A stretch of 64,000 nt of DNA from Mucilaginibacter sp. CSA2-8R (GTDB lineage: Bacteria > Bacteroidota > Bacteroidia > Sphingobacteriales > Sphingobacteriaceae): the NCBI RefSeq assembly GCF_038806765.1, contig NZ_CP152389.1, positions 4,464,001 to 4,528,000 on the forward strand, written 5' to 3'. Of the stretch, positions 43,152 to 52,738 are shown one piece after another. The notes below the pieces were generated by a model. That model did no database searches. It saw only the letters and a list, made by a program, of their open reading frames with translations, and was not told the origin of the DNA. A program made the translations under genes and the position numbers. Position 1 is the first letter of the stretch. Each line of letters starts with the position of its first letter.

Positions 43152-44726
43152 CTATAATCCAAATACAGCCTCAGCTAATCCAACCTCATCCGGCGAGAAT
43201 GGTAGGGTGTAATTAATATTAAGTTCTTCAAGTTTTTTGCCGGTTGATTTGCCAATGGCAATCACCCGCTGGTGGTTCTCCAGTAAATTATCAGCAAAAT
43301 AAGCTTCGGCATTTGATGGACTGGTGAACACCAGTACATCAGCCGATGTACCATTTACCTGCTCCTCAATCATGGTTTCGTAAACTGGAAGATCGATAAT
43401 TTTTGTTTCGGCAGACAGCGCCTTATGAATACTGCGCATTGGGTTTTCGGCACCAGGGAATAGCACGGTAGTACCGTTAGCTATTTGGGCAAAATCCTGA
43501 GCTACTTCCTGCGTATCCACACTATCGCCCACATAATCGGCAAAGTGCCCGTTACGGCGCAGCATATCTTCAGACCCGCTACCCATAACCCCGAATTTTA
43601 CCGGGCGAGGAAAATGCGGCTTAAGCTGAAAAAAGTATTCAACCGCATTTTTGCTGGTGAAAAATACCCAATCAATATTTTGCAGAATGTAAGGGTTAAG
43701 TATCGTCATCACCGGTACTGTGCGTATCAGTGAACGGTCTTCTACCTTGCTGCCATGTTTTTCCACCACACGCCTGAAATAGCTTGACGCCGGTAGCTCG
43801 CGCGAAATGAAAACCTTGCCGGCCAGCTTACGGCTTTTATCAAACTTGGCAATAATTTTATCAACCAGCCCCTCAGTGGTGGGCGAAGTAATAAACATGC
43901 GGTCGGGTAAATCAGTTTCGGTATCAGCCTTAGAAGTGAACACCTGGTAAACGCCCTCATGCTTACGGCAGTAACATCCTAATGGCATATGGCAGCCGCC
44001 ACCAAACTGCTTTAACACCGTACGCTCAACCGCCAATGCCTCGGCAACCTCGGGATGATGTAATTGCTGCAGAATGTGGTACAACTCCGTATCTTTTTCG
44101 CGAATTTGTATAGCCAGCGCACCTTGAGCAGGTGCCGGTATAAACTCGGTAGGTGTTAATTCCTCTACATGAAACTCGCTTAAATCAATACCCAGGCGCT
44201 TTACACCGGCTTTAGCCAGCATAATAGCATGGTAGTTTTCGCTGCGGAGTTTGCCGATGCGGGTAGGCACATTGCCCCGCAAATCATCCATCTCCAGGTC
44301 GGGGCGTAAAGCGCGCAACTGCGCCTTACGACGATTAGAGGATGTACCTACCAATCCGCCAAACTTGACTGACAATTTTTGATGAACATCCACACAATCC
44401 TTCAAAATCAGCAACAGTTCAGCCGGGTCTTCCCGTTCTGAAACTGCTGCGATGATGAGTCCCGGCGGATGCTCTGTAGGCAGGTCTTTATGCGAATGTA
44501 CCGCAATATCTATAGTGCCTGCCATTAATTCTTCTTCCAGCTCTTTAGTAAAAAAGCCTTTACCTTCCAGCTTATCCAGGCTGAGGTTGAGAATACGGTC
44601 GCCCTGTGTTTTTATAATTTTTAGTTGCGCAATTACGCCAACAGCAGCTAAGCTATCTTTTACAAAGTTGGCTTGCCATAGTGCCAGCTCACTGCCACGG
44701 GTTCCAATAGTAACTATCCTGTTCAA
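43152..44726 (-). CDS. hemC/hemD: Bifunctional hydroxymethylbilane synthase / uroporphyrinogen-III synthase
   Basis: 524 aa fusion. Residues 1 to about 295 are HemC: TIGTRGSELALWQA, HSHKDLPTEHPPGL, GTSSNRRKAQLRALRPDL, LRGNVPTRIGKL and cofactor Cys245 in FGGGCHMPLGC. From about residue 305 the HemD domain follows (GKVFISRELPASSYFRRVVEKHG, WVFFTSKNAVEYFF, FGVMGSGSEDMLRRNG, VLVFTSPSNAEAYF, RVIAIGKSTGKKLEELN). It couples the linear tetrapyrrole directly to ring closure, which avoids uroporphyrinogen I. First gene of the hemCD-hemB-hemL-kinase-regulator-TPR-hemE-hemJ run. Confidence 0.95.
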   Translation of the reverse strand: MNRIVTIGTRGSELALWQANFVKDSLAAVGVIAQLKIIKTQGDRILNLSLDKLEGKGFFTKELEEELMAGTIDIAVHSHKDLPTEHPPGLIIAAVSEREDPAELLLILKDCVDVHQKLSVKFGGLVGTSSNRRKAQLRALRPDLEMDDLRGNVPTRIGKLRSENYHAIMLAKAGVKRLGIDLSEFHVEELTPTEFIPAPAQGALAIQIREKDTELYHILQQLHHPEVAEALAVERTVLKQFGGGCHMPLGCYCRKHEGVYQVFTSKADTETDLPDRMFITSPTTEGLVDKIIAKFDKSRKLAGKVFISRELPASSYFRRVVEKHGSKVEDRSLIRTVPVMTILNPYILQNIDWVFFTSKNAVEYFFQLKPHFPRPVKFGVMGSGSEDMLRRNGHFADYVGDSVDTQEVAQDFAQIANGTTVLFPGAENPMRSIHKALSAETKIIDLPVYETMIEEQVNGTSADVLVFTSPSNAEAYFADNLLENHQRVIAIGKSTGKKLEELNINYTLPFSPDEVGLAEAVFGL

Positions 44727-44885
44727 AGAGTTAATTTTGATTTACAGGCAAATTTAACTTTTACAGGGCTTTAAGAACAATTTTTATAACAATGTGAGGA
44801 TAGATTGACGAACAAGCTATGACTTGCGCGATAAGATGTATAAAACACGGCGTGGCTAAACGTTGGTGTTCTACCCAAATGAAAA

Positions 44886-46109
44886 TTATCCGATGGCATT
44901 ACTTAAAGCATTCTTAATTTTCAGAAAAACCATAATACCTACCGACAACAGAATTAGAATAAGATAGCTGCTGCCCAAGTTAACTTCATCTTTAGCCGGA
45001 AAAACGCTCACAATTACATAGCTTAAAACGGATACAATAACGTAATTGATACCGCCGGTTAAGCCGCTGGCAATACCTGCATTTTTAGGAAACTTGCTTA
45101 AACAGTAAGTAAAGAAATTATTGAATGTGAAACCTGCCGCCACATGAATTAAAAATGCAAACAGAGTAAGCGTATACAAATTGGTTACATATTTTGTACT
45201 CAACAGCATTAGTAAAGCGAATGCCACCTGCAAAGCAATGTTAACGGCAATACGATTAAAAAACGGATGGTTAATAGTGGCCTTGCCCACAAAGCCGCCC
45301 ACCATCCAGGCAAAACCTAACACCAGAGAGCTATAACCGGCCACCACAGGTGATAAATGTAAATTATGCTCAATAATGAAAGGCCCGGTCATGTTGTAAA
45401 TCATCACCATGCTGTAGGCCAAACCTAACATTACTATACCCAGGGTAAAGCTGGTGGTTTTGAGCATTGTAGTATACACATCGGTGACCTTTTTGATAGT
45501 GAACTCAGCAAAGTGTTGTAATGACTCGCCGCTATAAATAACCTCGAGCACGGCCAGCACCAAAGCAAATATGCCTAAGAAGTAAAAATTAGATTTCCAG
45601 CCAAAAGCCACCTGAAAATAACCACCTACAAACGGCGCGATGATAGGCCCGGTTGACCAGATAATAGAAAATAAGCTCAAATAATTTTTAAGCTTATCGC
45701 CGCTAAACATATCCACAAAAAAGGCACGCTTGGCTACTACAATACCACCAACGGTAATGCCATGCACAATCCTCATCAGGTAGATCAAATACAGACTGGA
45801 AGTATTGGCAATAACTATACTGGCCAGCGCAAACAACAGCAAAGAAAACAAACCGATTTTATACCGGCCGAAACTATCTAATATACTGCCAATAAAAAGC
45901 TGAGTTACACCATAGCTAATCAGAAACAAGGTAAGGGTAAATTGAACCTGATTATTACTGGCACCTAATGAGGCCGCCATAGCCGGAAGCGATGGAATGT
46001 AAATATCGGTAGCAAAACCCGAAAGAGGCAACAAAGCGAAAGCCAGAATAGTGGCTACGCCTTTATGCTGATCGCGTATAGGTTTGGGAGTGAGCAAGGC
46101 TGATACCAT
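44886..46109 (-). CDS. MFS transporter, Bcr/CflA family
   Basis: 407 aa with 12 hydrophobic segments. LLPLSGFATDIYIPSLPAMAASLGAS is the classic Bcr/CflA opening, and SYGVTQLFIGSILDSFGRYK the first loop motif. Drug or small-molecule efflux by proton antiport. Lies between hemA and hemCD on the same strand, but hemA has a terminator before it, so a direct part in haem synthesis is not shown; porphyrin intermediate export is a possible but unproven role. Confidence 0.85.
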   Translation of the reverse strand: MVSALLTPKPIRDQHKGVATILAFALLPLSGFATDIYIPSLPAMAASLGASNNQVQFTLTLFLISYGVTQLFIGSILDSFGRYKIGLFSLLLFALASIVIANTSSLYLIYLMRIVHGITVGGIVVAKRAFFVDMFSGDKLKNYLSLFSIIWSTGPIIAPFVGGYFQVAFGWKSNFYFLGIFALVLAVLEVIYSGESLQHFAEFTIKKVTDVYTTMLKTTSFTLGIVMLGLAYSMVMIYNMTGPFIIEHNLHLSPVVAGYSSLVLGFAWMVGGFVGKATINHPFFNRIAVNIALQVAFALLMLLSTKYVTNLYTLTLFAFLIHVAAGFTFNNFFTYCLSKFPKNAGIASGLTGGINYVIVSVLSYVIVSVFPAKDEVNLGSSYLILILLSVGIMVFLKIKNALSNAIG

Positions 46110-46314
46110 AGTTGAAATGATTTGACACTAAAAACAGTGCCATATTTATTAAGTCCTCTTAGCTTGGATGTAAAAGGTTGGCAAAGCTATATCATTAATT
46201 AAACCCGACAGCCATGCAGAATATACATTGCCATTAATGTTACATTGAATTGATTTAAGATACCTGCCATGACTTTGACCTGAGCGTTATTCAATAGATA
46301 CGCGTATGACCCAT

Positions 46315-46362
46315 AAAATAAACCGCCAGCCTGACAGATACATCAGGCTGGCGGTTTATTTT
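46315..46362 (-). terminator. hemA terminator
   Basis: Perfect 20-bp stem (46315-46334 / 46343-46362) around an 8-base loop, with T-rich end on the minus strand. Ends the hemA transcript. Confidence 0.9.
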
Positions 46363-46377
46363 AAATACTATCCTAAA

Positions 46378-47604
46378 TTAGTTATTGTTAATCAAAATTT
46401 CTTTAGCCATTACCATGGGCACTTTGATGTACTTTTTCTCCATATAGTTAATGACTTTTTCGAGTAGCTGACGCGACTGTGCGTCCATCGCCTGCACTTC
46501 ATCGGCAAATACGGTATTTAACGCACGGTCTTTAATTTGCTTAATGGTTTCTGGCACCTGGCGCATAGCTACTTCAATGCGGCGCTGCTTAAGCATCGGT
46601 AAAAACTCATCTATGTTTTGGTTGATGATTTTTTCGGCATGCACCAGTTCCTGGTAACGCTCGTTCAGGTTTTTCTTAGCTACTTCGTTTAACGAGTTTA
46701 CTTCGATATAATTAACCTGATATTGCTCTAAAACTTCGGCAGCGGTATCGTTAGGTACAGCTAAATCTACCACAGTTTTTCTGTCGGTTTCGCCGTTAAG
46801 TAATGATTTGTATACTTCGGCCGTAATTAAAGGCTGCGTAGCCGATGTACAAGTGATGATTACATCAAAGCCTTTGTTATACGTTTTTAAAGCCTCCAGA
46901 TCATAAGCTTCGCCGCTTAAATCGGCAGCCAGCTTTTGTGCATTGGCCAGTGTACGGTTAAACACCGCAAAGTTTGAATATTTATGCTTTTGCAGATACT
47001 TGGAAATATTACGATTGGTTTCGCCTGCGCCTACCAGCAACACGCGTGCATTTAAGCACTGCTTTAATTCTTTTAGCTTACGGTAAGCTAACGATACTAC
47101 CGAGATTGGGTTGCGCGAGATATTGGTGTGTGTATAAACCTCTTTTGCTGTTTTAACTACACAGCCCATTACCATACGTAAAAAATCTCCGGTTAGGCCG
47201 GCAACACGGCAATGCTCGTAAGCCTTACGTAATTGAGCTAAAATTTCTTTTTCGCCAACTACCAAACTTTCTAATGAGCACGAGGTGCGCAGTAAATGAT
47301 TTAACGCTTCCTGGTTTTCATATATCGATGCAGCATCAATAAAGGTGTTCATGTAGTAAGGGCAAAGGCCAATGCTCAAGGCTTGTAAAAACTGCTGGGC
47401 AAAGTCTCTGTCTACAGGCTGGGCAGTAGCCATTACAAACTCTACCCTATTACAGGTAGATAAGTAGAACATTTCCGGAATGTCGAATTGTTTTTGTACC
47501 TGCTGAAGTTTTTCAGTCAGATTCTCCTGGCAAAGCACCAACTTTCCCAATTCCTTCAATTCAATCTGCTTATGCGTAAAAGCTATAACCTTTAAGTGCT
47601 TCAA
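46378..47604 (-). CDS. hemA: Glutamyl-tRNA reductase
   Basis: 408 aa. NADPH-dependent reduction of glutamyl-tRNA to glutamate-1-semialdehyde, first step of C5 haem synthesis. Catalytic Cys51 in FYLSTCNRVEF, SLVVGEKEILAQLRKAYEHC, Rossmann segment ARVLLVGAGETNRNISKYL, and the C-terminal dimerisation helix. Single gene with its own promoter and terminator, unlike the rest of the pathway. Confidence 0.97.
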   Translation of the reverse strand: MKHLKVIAFTHKQIELKELGKLVLCQENLTEKLQQVQKQFDIPEMFYLSTCNRVEFVMATAQPVDRDFAQQFLQALSIGLCPYYMNTFIDAASIYENQEALNHLLRTSCSLESLVVGEKEILAQLRKAYEHCRVAGLTGDFLRMVMGCVVKTAKEVYTHTNISRNPISVVSLAYRKLKELKQCLNARVLLVGAGETNRNISKYLQKHKYSNFAVFNRTLANAQKLAADLSGEAYDLEALKTYNKGFDVIITCTSATQPLITAEVYKSLLNGETDRKTVVDLAVPNDTAAEVLEQYQVNYIEVNSLNEVAKKNLNERYQELVHAEKIINQNIDEFLPMLKQRRIEVAMRQVPETIKQIKDRALNTVFADEVQAMDAQSRQLLEKVINYMEKKYIKVPMVMAKEILINNN

Positions 47605-47636
47605 AGCTTTGTTATTTGTACTAAAAATTCAACTCA

Positions 47637-47644
47637 CAAAAGTA
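47637..47644 (-). promoter_or_regulatory. Putative -7 box of hemA
   Basis: TACTTTTG on the minus strand, 33 bases before the ATG. A TTTG lies 24 bases upstream (47669-47672), slightly long spacing. Confidence 0.5.
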
Positions 47645-47867
47645 CTATCTTATCACATTGGGCTATGTCAAACCTTTGTCAAACACCTCAATTTAGAAAG
47701 AGTATAAATAGCCGCTTAAAACACTATGCGTTGCTGTATGTTTTGGTCAGGTGAACATATTGATTTAATTAAACGCGTGCAAGCTATATTATAATTACCG
47801 TTTATTTTATCTCCTGTTTATAAGAGAATACGCAAAGCAAGCCGTAACAGTTGCCTACCTTGATATC

Positions 47868-48254
47868 ATGCTAAAAAAAATCAGCCTCATTGTTTTGATT
47901 GTATTTTACATTATTGCCGGCGTTAATCATTTCGTACACCCGGACGGTTACTTAAAAATTATCCCCGACTACCTGCCCGCCCCTCATTTATTAAACTACC
48001 TTGCCGGTGCCTGCGAAATAATTTTTGGGGCATTGCTTATTTTTCCGTTAACTCGTAATTGGGGCATTGCATTATTAATTTTAATGCTGGCTGCATTTAT
48101 GCCGGTGCATATTACCATGCTGCAACAAGCCCCGATGCATTTGGGGCCATGGCACATTACACCTGCCATTGCTTGGATCAGAATTTTATTGCAACCCTTA
48201 CTAATGCTTTGGCTGGCCTGGCACTGGCAAACAAAACAGACAGGCAACGTTTAA
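47868..48254 (+). CDS. DoxX-like membrane protein
   Basis: 128 aa with four hydrophobic segments. FYIIAGVNHFVHPDGYLKIIPDYLPAPHLLNYLAGACEIIFGALLIFPLTRNWG matches the DoxX family pattern. Function unclear. Followed 9 bases later by the alpha/beta hydrolase gene, so the two are likely cotranscribed. Confidence 0.85.
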   Translation: MLKKISLIVLIVFYIIAGVNHFVHPDGYLKIIPDYLPAPHLLNYLAGACEIIFGALLIFPLTRNWGIALLILMLAAFMPVHITMLQQAPMHLGPWHITPAIAWIRILLQPLLMLWLAWHWQTKQTGNV

Positions 48255-48263
48255 TACATTCAT

Positions 48264-49094
48264 ATGATTATTAATCAAACTTATACCCTACCGGGTGCCA
48301 AAGGCCGTATTATGCTGATGGATCTTACTTACAATGAAGTACATCCGAACGCGCCATTAATCATTTTTGTGCATGGGTTTAAGGGGTTTAAAGACTGGGG
48401 GTCGCACCATTTAATAGCCCGGCATTTCGCCCTTAATGGCTACCGATTTCTGAAATTCAACTTTTCGCACAACGGCACCACACCCGAGCAACCTGATGAC
48501 CTGACAGATTTGATCGCATTTAGCGAAAACACCTTCAGCATAGAACTTGAGGACCTGCAATACGTGATTGACTTTGCCTGCAGCGGCTCGGTGATACCGG
48601 CGGCCGCTAAAGTAATTCTGATTGCCCATAGCATGGGCGGCGGCATCAGCATTATTAAAGCCGCCGAAGAAAAACGGGTAAGCCATTTGATTACCATGGC
48701 TTCGGTAGCTACGTTTCGTAACCTGTGGCCTAAAGAAATTGAACCGCAGTGGCGGTTGAGCGGAGTACTGCACTTTCCTAACAAACGTACTGGACAAGAC
48801 ATGCCCGTTAAAGCTACGCTACTCGATGATCTGGATCGTCATCAGGGCCGGTTGAACATTTTGGCCAAAGCGGCGGATGTTACACAGCCTTGGCTTATTG
48901 TACATGGCACTGCAGATACGGTAGTAACGGTGAGCCATGCACACGATTTGAAAGCTATGCAGCCCAATGCTCGGCTTTTGCAAATTCCGAATGCCGACCA
49001 CGTTTTTGGATCTTCGCACCCTTACCTACAACAGCAGTTACCGCCGGCACTGCAAGACCTTTGCAAACAAGCCTTAGCATTTTTAAAACTTTAA
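48264..49094 (+). CDS. Alpha/beta hydrolase
   Basis: 276 aa, cytoplasmic (no signal peptide). Oxyanion region IFVHGFKGFKDWGSHHLI, nucleophile AHSMGGG, acid GTADTVV, histidine NADHVFG: complete triad. Substrate unknown; related to prolyl-oligopeptidase-like dienelactone/esterase hydrolases. Confidence 0.85.
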   Translation: MIINQTYTLPGAKGRIMLMDLTYNEVHPNAPLIIFVHGFKGFKDWGSHHLIARHFALNGYRFLKFNFSHNGTTPEQPDDLTDLIAFSENTFSIELEDLQYVIDFACSGSVIPAAAKVILIAHSMGGGISIIKAAEEKRVSHLITMASVATFRNLWPKEIEPQWRLSGVLHFPNKRTGQDMPVKATLLDDLDRHQGRLNILAKAADVTQPWLIVHGTADTVVTVSHAHDLKAMQPNARLLQIPNADHVFGSSHPYLQQQLPPALQDLCKQALAFLKL

Positions 49095-49197
49095 AACAGG
49101 CGCTTGACGCTGCTTATCATAAGCCGATTGTAAACTTATTGCAGCAAAAAAAGCAAAGCAGGCTTTGAAATGTATATTACCACAATATTTGTAAAGC

Positions 49198-50199
49198 ATG
49201 CAACTTAAAGGCTCAAATAAAATCGGCAAGAAATACCAAAACCCTATCCCTACCGACGAAGCTGGTTTTAATAAAATGTTACCCATTTTATGGGAATACA
49301 TCACCAACAAAACAGAAAATACGCCCCGAAAAAAACTTGGGCCATTTAAAACCGACAAGGCCATATTTGAAACGCCGCCGCAAAGCGGACTACGTATTAC
49401 CTGGATGGGGCACTCGGGTTTACTGATTGAGATTGATGGCAAGCGTATATTAACCGACCCGGTTTGGAGCCAGCGTGCATCATTTTTACAGTGGATGGGG
49501 CCCAAGCGCTTTTTTGAAGCGCCAATACCGCTGGCCGATTTACCTAAGCTGGATGCCGTAATTATTTCGCACGACCACTACGACCATTTTGACGAAGGCA
49601 CTATTCGCGAACTGGCTAAATTTGACGTGCCTTTTTACACTTCGCTGGGCGTAGGCCGTTACTTAAAACAATGGGGGGTGGCCAGCCATTTGGTTAATGA
49701 AATGGATTGGGGAGATAAAATTAGCCTCGGCGATGATTGCACCATTACTACCACGCCCGCCCGGCATTTTTCGGGCAGGGGTATTACACACCGTAATGAA
49801 ACTTTATGGTCTGCTTTTGTAATTAAAGGGCACACCCATAATATATTTTTTGGAGCCGATTCTGGCTGGTTTAATGGCTTTAGCGATATTGGCGAGGCTT
49901 ATGGCCCGTTTGATTTAACCCTGCTCGAAGTTGGCGCTTATGGTAAGCACTGGCCCGATATACACATGGGGCCGCTCAGCGCTGTAAATGCACACATCGC
50001 GCTTAAAGGCAAACAAATGATGCCTATACACTGGGGAACGTTTAATCTGGCATTACATGCCTGGTACGAGCCGGTTGAAATATTGCTCGAACTGGCAGCT
50101 AAAGAAAATCTCACCCTTTTTATCCCCGAACCCGGTAAACCCACCGAAGTTAACGGCAGTAATTTCAACTCCAACTGGTGGAAAGCTTTTATGAGTTAA
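49198..50199 (+). CDS. MBL-fold hydrolase, NAPE-PLD/UlaG-like
   Basis: 333 aa. Metallo-beta-lactamase motif HDHYDH (His125, His127, Asp129, His130), preceded by TWMGHSGLLIEIDGKRILTDPV and followed by ARHFSGRG, FFGADSGWF and MPIHWGTF. The ARHFSGR and the long N-terminal PRKKLGPFKTDK are typical of NAPE-hydrolysing phospholipase D relatives. Likely hydrolyses a phosphodiester lipid or lactone; no signal peptide. Confidence 0.87.
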   Translation: MQLKGSNKIGKKYQNPIPTDEAGFNKMLPILWEYITNKTENTPRKKLGPFKTDKAIFETPPQSGLRITWMGHSGLLIEIDGKRILTDPVWSQRASFLQWMGPKRFFEAPIPLADLPKLDAVIISHDHYDHFDEGTIRELAKFDVPFYTSLGVGRYLKQWGVASHLVNEMDWGDKISLGDDCTITTTPARHFSGRGITHRNETLWSAFVIKGHTHNIFFGADSGWFNGFSDIGEAYGPFDLTLLEVGAYGKHWPDIHMGPLSAVNAHIALKGKQMMPIHWGTFNLALHAWYEPVEILLELAAKENLTLFIPEPGKPTEVNGSNFNSNWWKAFMS

Positions 50200-50217
50200 A
50201 CCAATGAAGTTATAAAC

Positions 50218-50255
50218 AAAACGGCCCCTTGACTTTTCGTGCAAGGGGCCGTTTT
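50218..50255. terminator. Bidirectional terminator
   Basis: Perfect 14-bp stem AAAACGGCCCCTTG / CAAGGGGCCGTTTT (50218-50231 / 50242-50255). Serves the MBL gene and the convergent poxB. Confidence 0.88.
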
Positions 50256-50272
50256 GTTATTTGACATATTTT

Positions 50273-52012
50273 CTACAACACGTCTTTGATATGCTTATAA
50301 TTAGATTTAATGGTATCCCACACCTCACCCATTTCGCCATTGAGCATTAGTTTAGACATAGACAGGGCCATACCTTTTACCTGGCCAAACTCAATCTTAG
50401 GCGGCATAGCCAGTGCGTTAGGATCGGTCATTACATCCAGCAATACTGGTCCGTCGTGAAGCAATGCTTCTTTAAGAGTTTGCTCCACTTTGTTTGGGTC
50501 GGTTACTTTGATGCCCTTAATGCCCATAGCCTGGGCTACCAGCGCAAAATCTGGGTTATGCATATCGGTTTGCCAGTCGGGCAGGCCGGCTACTTCCATC
50601 TCCAGTTTCACCATACCTAATGAGCGGTTGTTGAATACCACAATCTTAACAGGCAGTTTGTACTGGGCAATAGTAGCCAAATCACCTAACAACATGGATA
50701 AACCGCCATCACCGCACAAAGCAATCACTTGCCTGTCGGGACAAGCCAGTGCGGCACCAATAGCTTGCGGCATAGCATTGGCCATAGAGCCATGATTAAA
50801 AGAACCTAACATACTGCGCTGTCCTGTCCCTCTAATGTATCGTGCGCCCCAAACGCAGCTCATGCCAGTATCTACCGTAAAAATAGCGTTGTGATTAGCC
50901 AATTGGTCAATCGCGTTAGCCACAAACTCAGGGTGAATGTTATTTTCAGTACCCCGGTCGTCTACATAAGTTTGCAGGTTATCTTTAACCTTACTGTAGA
51001 ACTCAAGTTGTGATTTTAAAAAGTCATCACCAGTTTTTTGTGGAATGAGCGGCAACAACGCCTGTAAGGTATCTTCAATTTTACCGCACAAACCCACTTC
51101 AACCTTAGCCCTGCGGCCAATGCGCTCTGGCTTTACATCAACCTGTACAATTTTGCATTTGGTAGGCATAAACTGCTCATACGGAAAATCGGTGCCCAAT
51201 AAAATCAGCAAGTCCGACTCATGCATACTTTGATGGGCCGAAGGCAGGCCTAATAAGCCGGTCATGCCTACCTCGTTAGGGTTATCATGCTGTACAAACA
51301 TTTTACCCCTGAATGAGTACCCCACCGGCGCATGTAAGCGCTTGGAAAGCTCCACTACCTCATCATGGGCATTAGCACAACCAATGCCGCAAAAAATGGT
51401 AATCTTTTCGTGCTCATTAATCAAAGCCGCTAAGTTCTGTAACTCGCGGTCTGACGGCCGTATTACCGGTTCGTTAAAATAATTTTTGGTAGATGATGGT
51501 ATTTCAACGGCTTCCATTTCGGTAACATCACCAGGCAAACCAATTACCGATACTCCTTTTTTATTAACCGCATATTGTATACCTGCCTGCAGCATACGGG
51601 GCAGTTGTGCCGGTGTAGTAGCAATCTGGTTATAGTAACTGCAATCATCAAACAGTTTAATGGTATTGGTTTCCTGAAAATATTCGGTACCAAACTGGTG
51701 CGTTGCACAGGTAGAGGCAATGGCAATAACAGGTGCCCCCGAACGGTGGGCATCATACAAACCATTGATCAGATGCACGTGCCCCGGACCACTGCTGCCC
51801 GCACAACAGGCAATGCCGTTCAGTTCTGCTTCAGCCGCCGCAGCATACGCGCCGGCTTCTTCGTGCCGCATATGCACCCACTGTATTTTGTTGTCGCTAC
51901 GCCGTACGGCATCGTTAATATGATTTAAACTATCGCCGGTAACGGCGTATATTCTTTTCACACCAGCGGCCGACAGCATATCTACCACTTGTTCTGCTAC
52001 ATTTTGTGCCAT
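50273..52012 (-). CDS. poxB: Pyruvate oxidase/dehydrogenase (quinone), ThDP enzyme
   Basis: 579 aa. ThDP fold with N-terminal RHEEAGAYAAAAEAELNGIACCAGSSGPGHVHLINGLYDAHRSGAPVIAIAS and C-terminal ThDP motif GDGGLSMLLGDLATIAQYKLPVKIVVFNNRSLG. Domain order and length match PoxB, which decarboxylates pyruvate to acetate with transfer of electrons to ubiquinone/menaquinone via FAD. The C-terminal amphipathic lipid-binding helix of the E. coli enzyme is not clear. Monocistronic. Confidence 0.9.
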   Translation of the reverse strand: MAQNVAEQVVDMLSAAGVKRIYAVTGDSLNHINDAVRRSDNKIQWVHMRHEEAGAYAAAAEAELNGIACCAGSSGPGHVHLINGLYDAHRSGAPVIAIASTCATHQFGTEYFQETNTIKLFDDCSYYNQIATTPAQLPRMLQAGIQYAVNKKGVSVIGLPGDVTEMEAVEIPSSTKNYFNEPVIRPSDRELQNLAALINEHEKITIFCGIGCANAHDEVVELSKRLHAPVGYSFRGKMFVQHDNPNEVGMTGLLGLPSAHQSMHESDLLILLGTDFPYEQFMPTKCKIVQVDVKPERIGRRAKVEVGLCGKIEDTLQALLPLIPQKTGDDFLKSQLEFYSKVKDNLQTYVDDRGTENNIHPEFVANAIDQLANHNAIFTVDTGMSCVWGARYIRGTGQRSMLGSFNHGSMANAMPQAIGAALACPDRQVIALCGDGGLSMLLGDLATIAQYKLPVKIVVFNNRSLGMVKLEMEVAGLPDWQTDMHNPDFALVAQAMGIKGIKVTDPNKVEQTLKEALLHDGPVLLDVMTDPNALAMPPKIEFGQVKGMALSMSKLMLNGEMGEVWDTIKSNYKHIKDVL

Positions 52013-52061
52013 GTGTATATGAGTTATTGTACAAACAATAACCTGATACTATTAAGCGGGT

Positions 52062-52091
52062 TTTGATTATTAGGGAATAGTGGTAATTTTA
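52062..52091 (+). promoter_or_regulatory. Promoter of TonB-C paralogue 1
   Basis: TTTG (52062-52065) and TAATTTTA (52084-52091), 18 bases apart, inside a segment repeated before paralogue 2. Confidence 0.5.
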
Positions 52092-52098
52092 CTTACAT

Positions 52099-52512
52099 AT
52101 GAACACTAAACTTATCACGTCGCTGGTGGCATTAGCCTTTATTTTGTTTACTTATTCCGCTAAGGCACAAATCAAACCAGATACTGCAGCAAATGCAGCA
52201 GCACCAGAGAAAGAAATTTTTTACAAGGTAGAAAAGATACCGGAATTTCCGGGTGGCATTGAAAAATTCATTCGTTTTTTAGACAAAAATTTAAATAAAA
52301 AAAAGGCTAAAACGCCGACTCGCATTAACGTAACTTTTGTTGTTGAGAAAGACGGTTCTTTGAGCAACATAGGCACCGCCCGAACTGATTACGATCCGCA
52401 GGCAGCCGAAGAAGCAATAAGAGTAATAAAACTGTCACCTAAATGGAAGCCTGGTGAAGCCCATGGCCAACCCTGCCGGGTAAATATCACTTTCCCTGTT
52501 TTATTCGACTAA
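52099..52512 (+). CDS. Secreted TonB C-terminal domain protein, paralogue 1
   Basis: 137 aa. Signal peptide MNTKLITSLVALAFILFTYSAKAQ, short linker and a TonB_C domain (RINVTFVVEKDGSLSNIGTARTDYDPQAAEEAIRVIKLSPKWKPGEAHGQPCRVNITFPVLFD). There is no Pro-rich span or transmembrane anchor, so it is not a classical energy transducer. First of three tandem paralogues; the role is unknown. Confidence 0.85.
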   Translation: MNTKLITSLVALAFILFTYSAKAQIKPDTAANAAAPEKEIFYKVEKIPEFPGGIEKFIRFLDKNLNKKKAKTPTRINVTFVVEKDGSLSNIGTARTDYDPQAAEEAIRVIKLSPKWKPGEAHGQPCRVNITFPVLFD

Positions 52513-52701
52513 ACTTATTTTGCAACTGCCTGCACCACTTAACCCATAGTCTTCATCGATATGCTATGTAGGTACATTACAGTTGAATAAATCTATTCAT
52601 CCTGCTTTTTACAACAATGGTTAATTATATTAAAAATACACATCTCCAATTTGGCTGTAAGGAAAACTGGAACAACATTAATCTAATACCGCCAAGCGGG
52701 T

Positions 52702-52731
52702 TTTGATTACTTAATATTAGTAGTAATTTTA
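52702..52731 (+). promoter_or_regulatory. Promoter of TonB-C paralogue 2
   Basis: TTTG (52702-52705) and TAATTTTA (52724-52731), 18 bases apart. The stretch from AAGCGGGTTTTGATTA to TATATGAA closely matches that before paralogue 1. Confidence 0.5.
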
Positions 52732-52738
52732 ATTGTAT

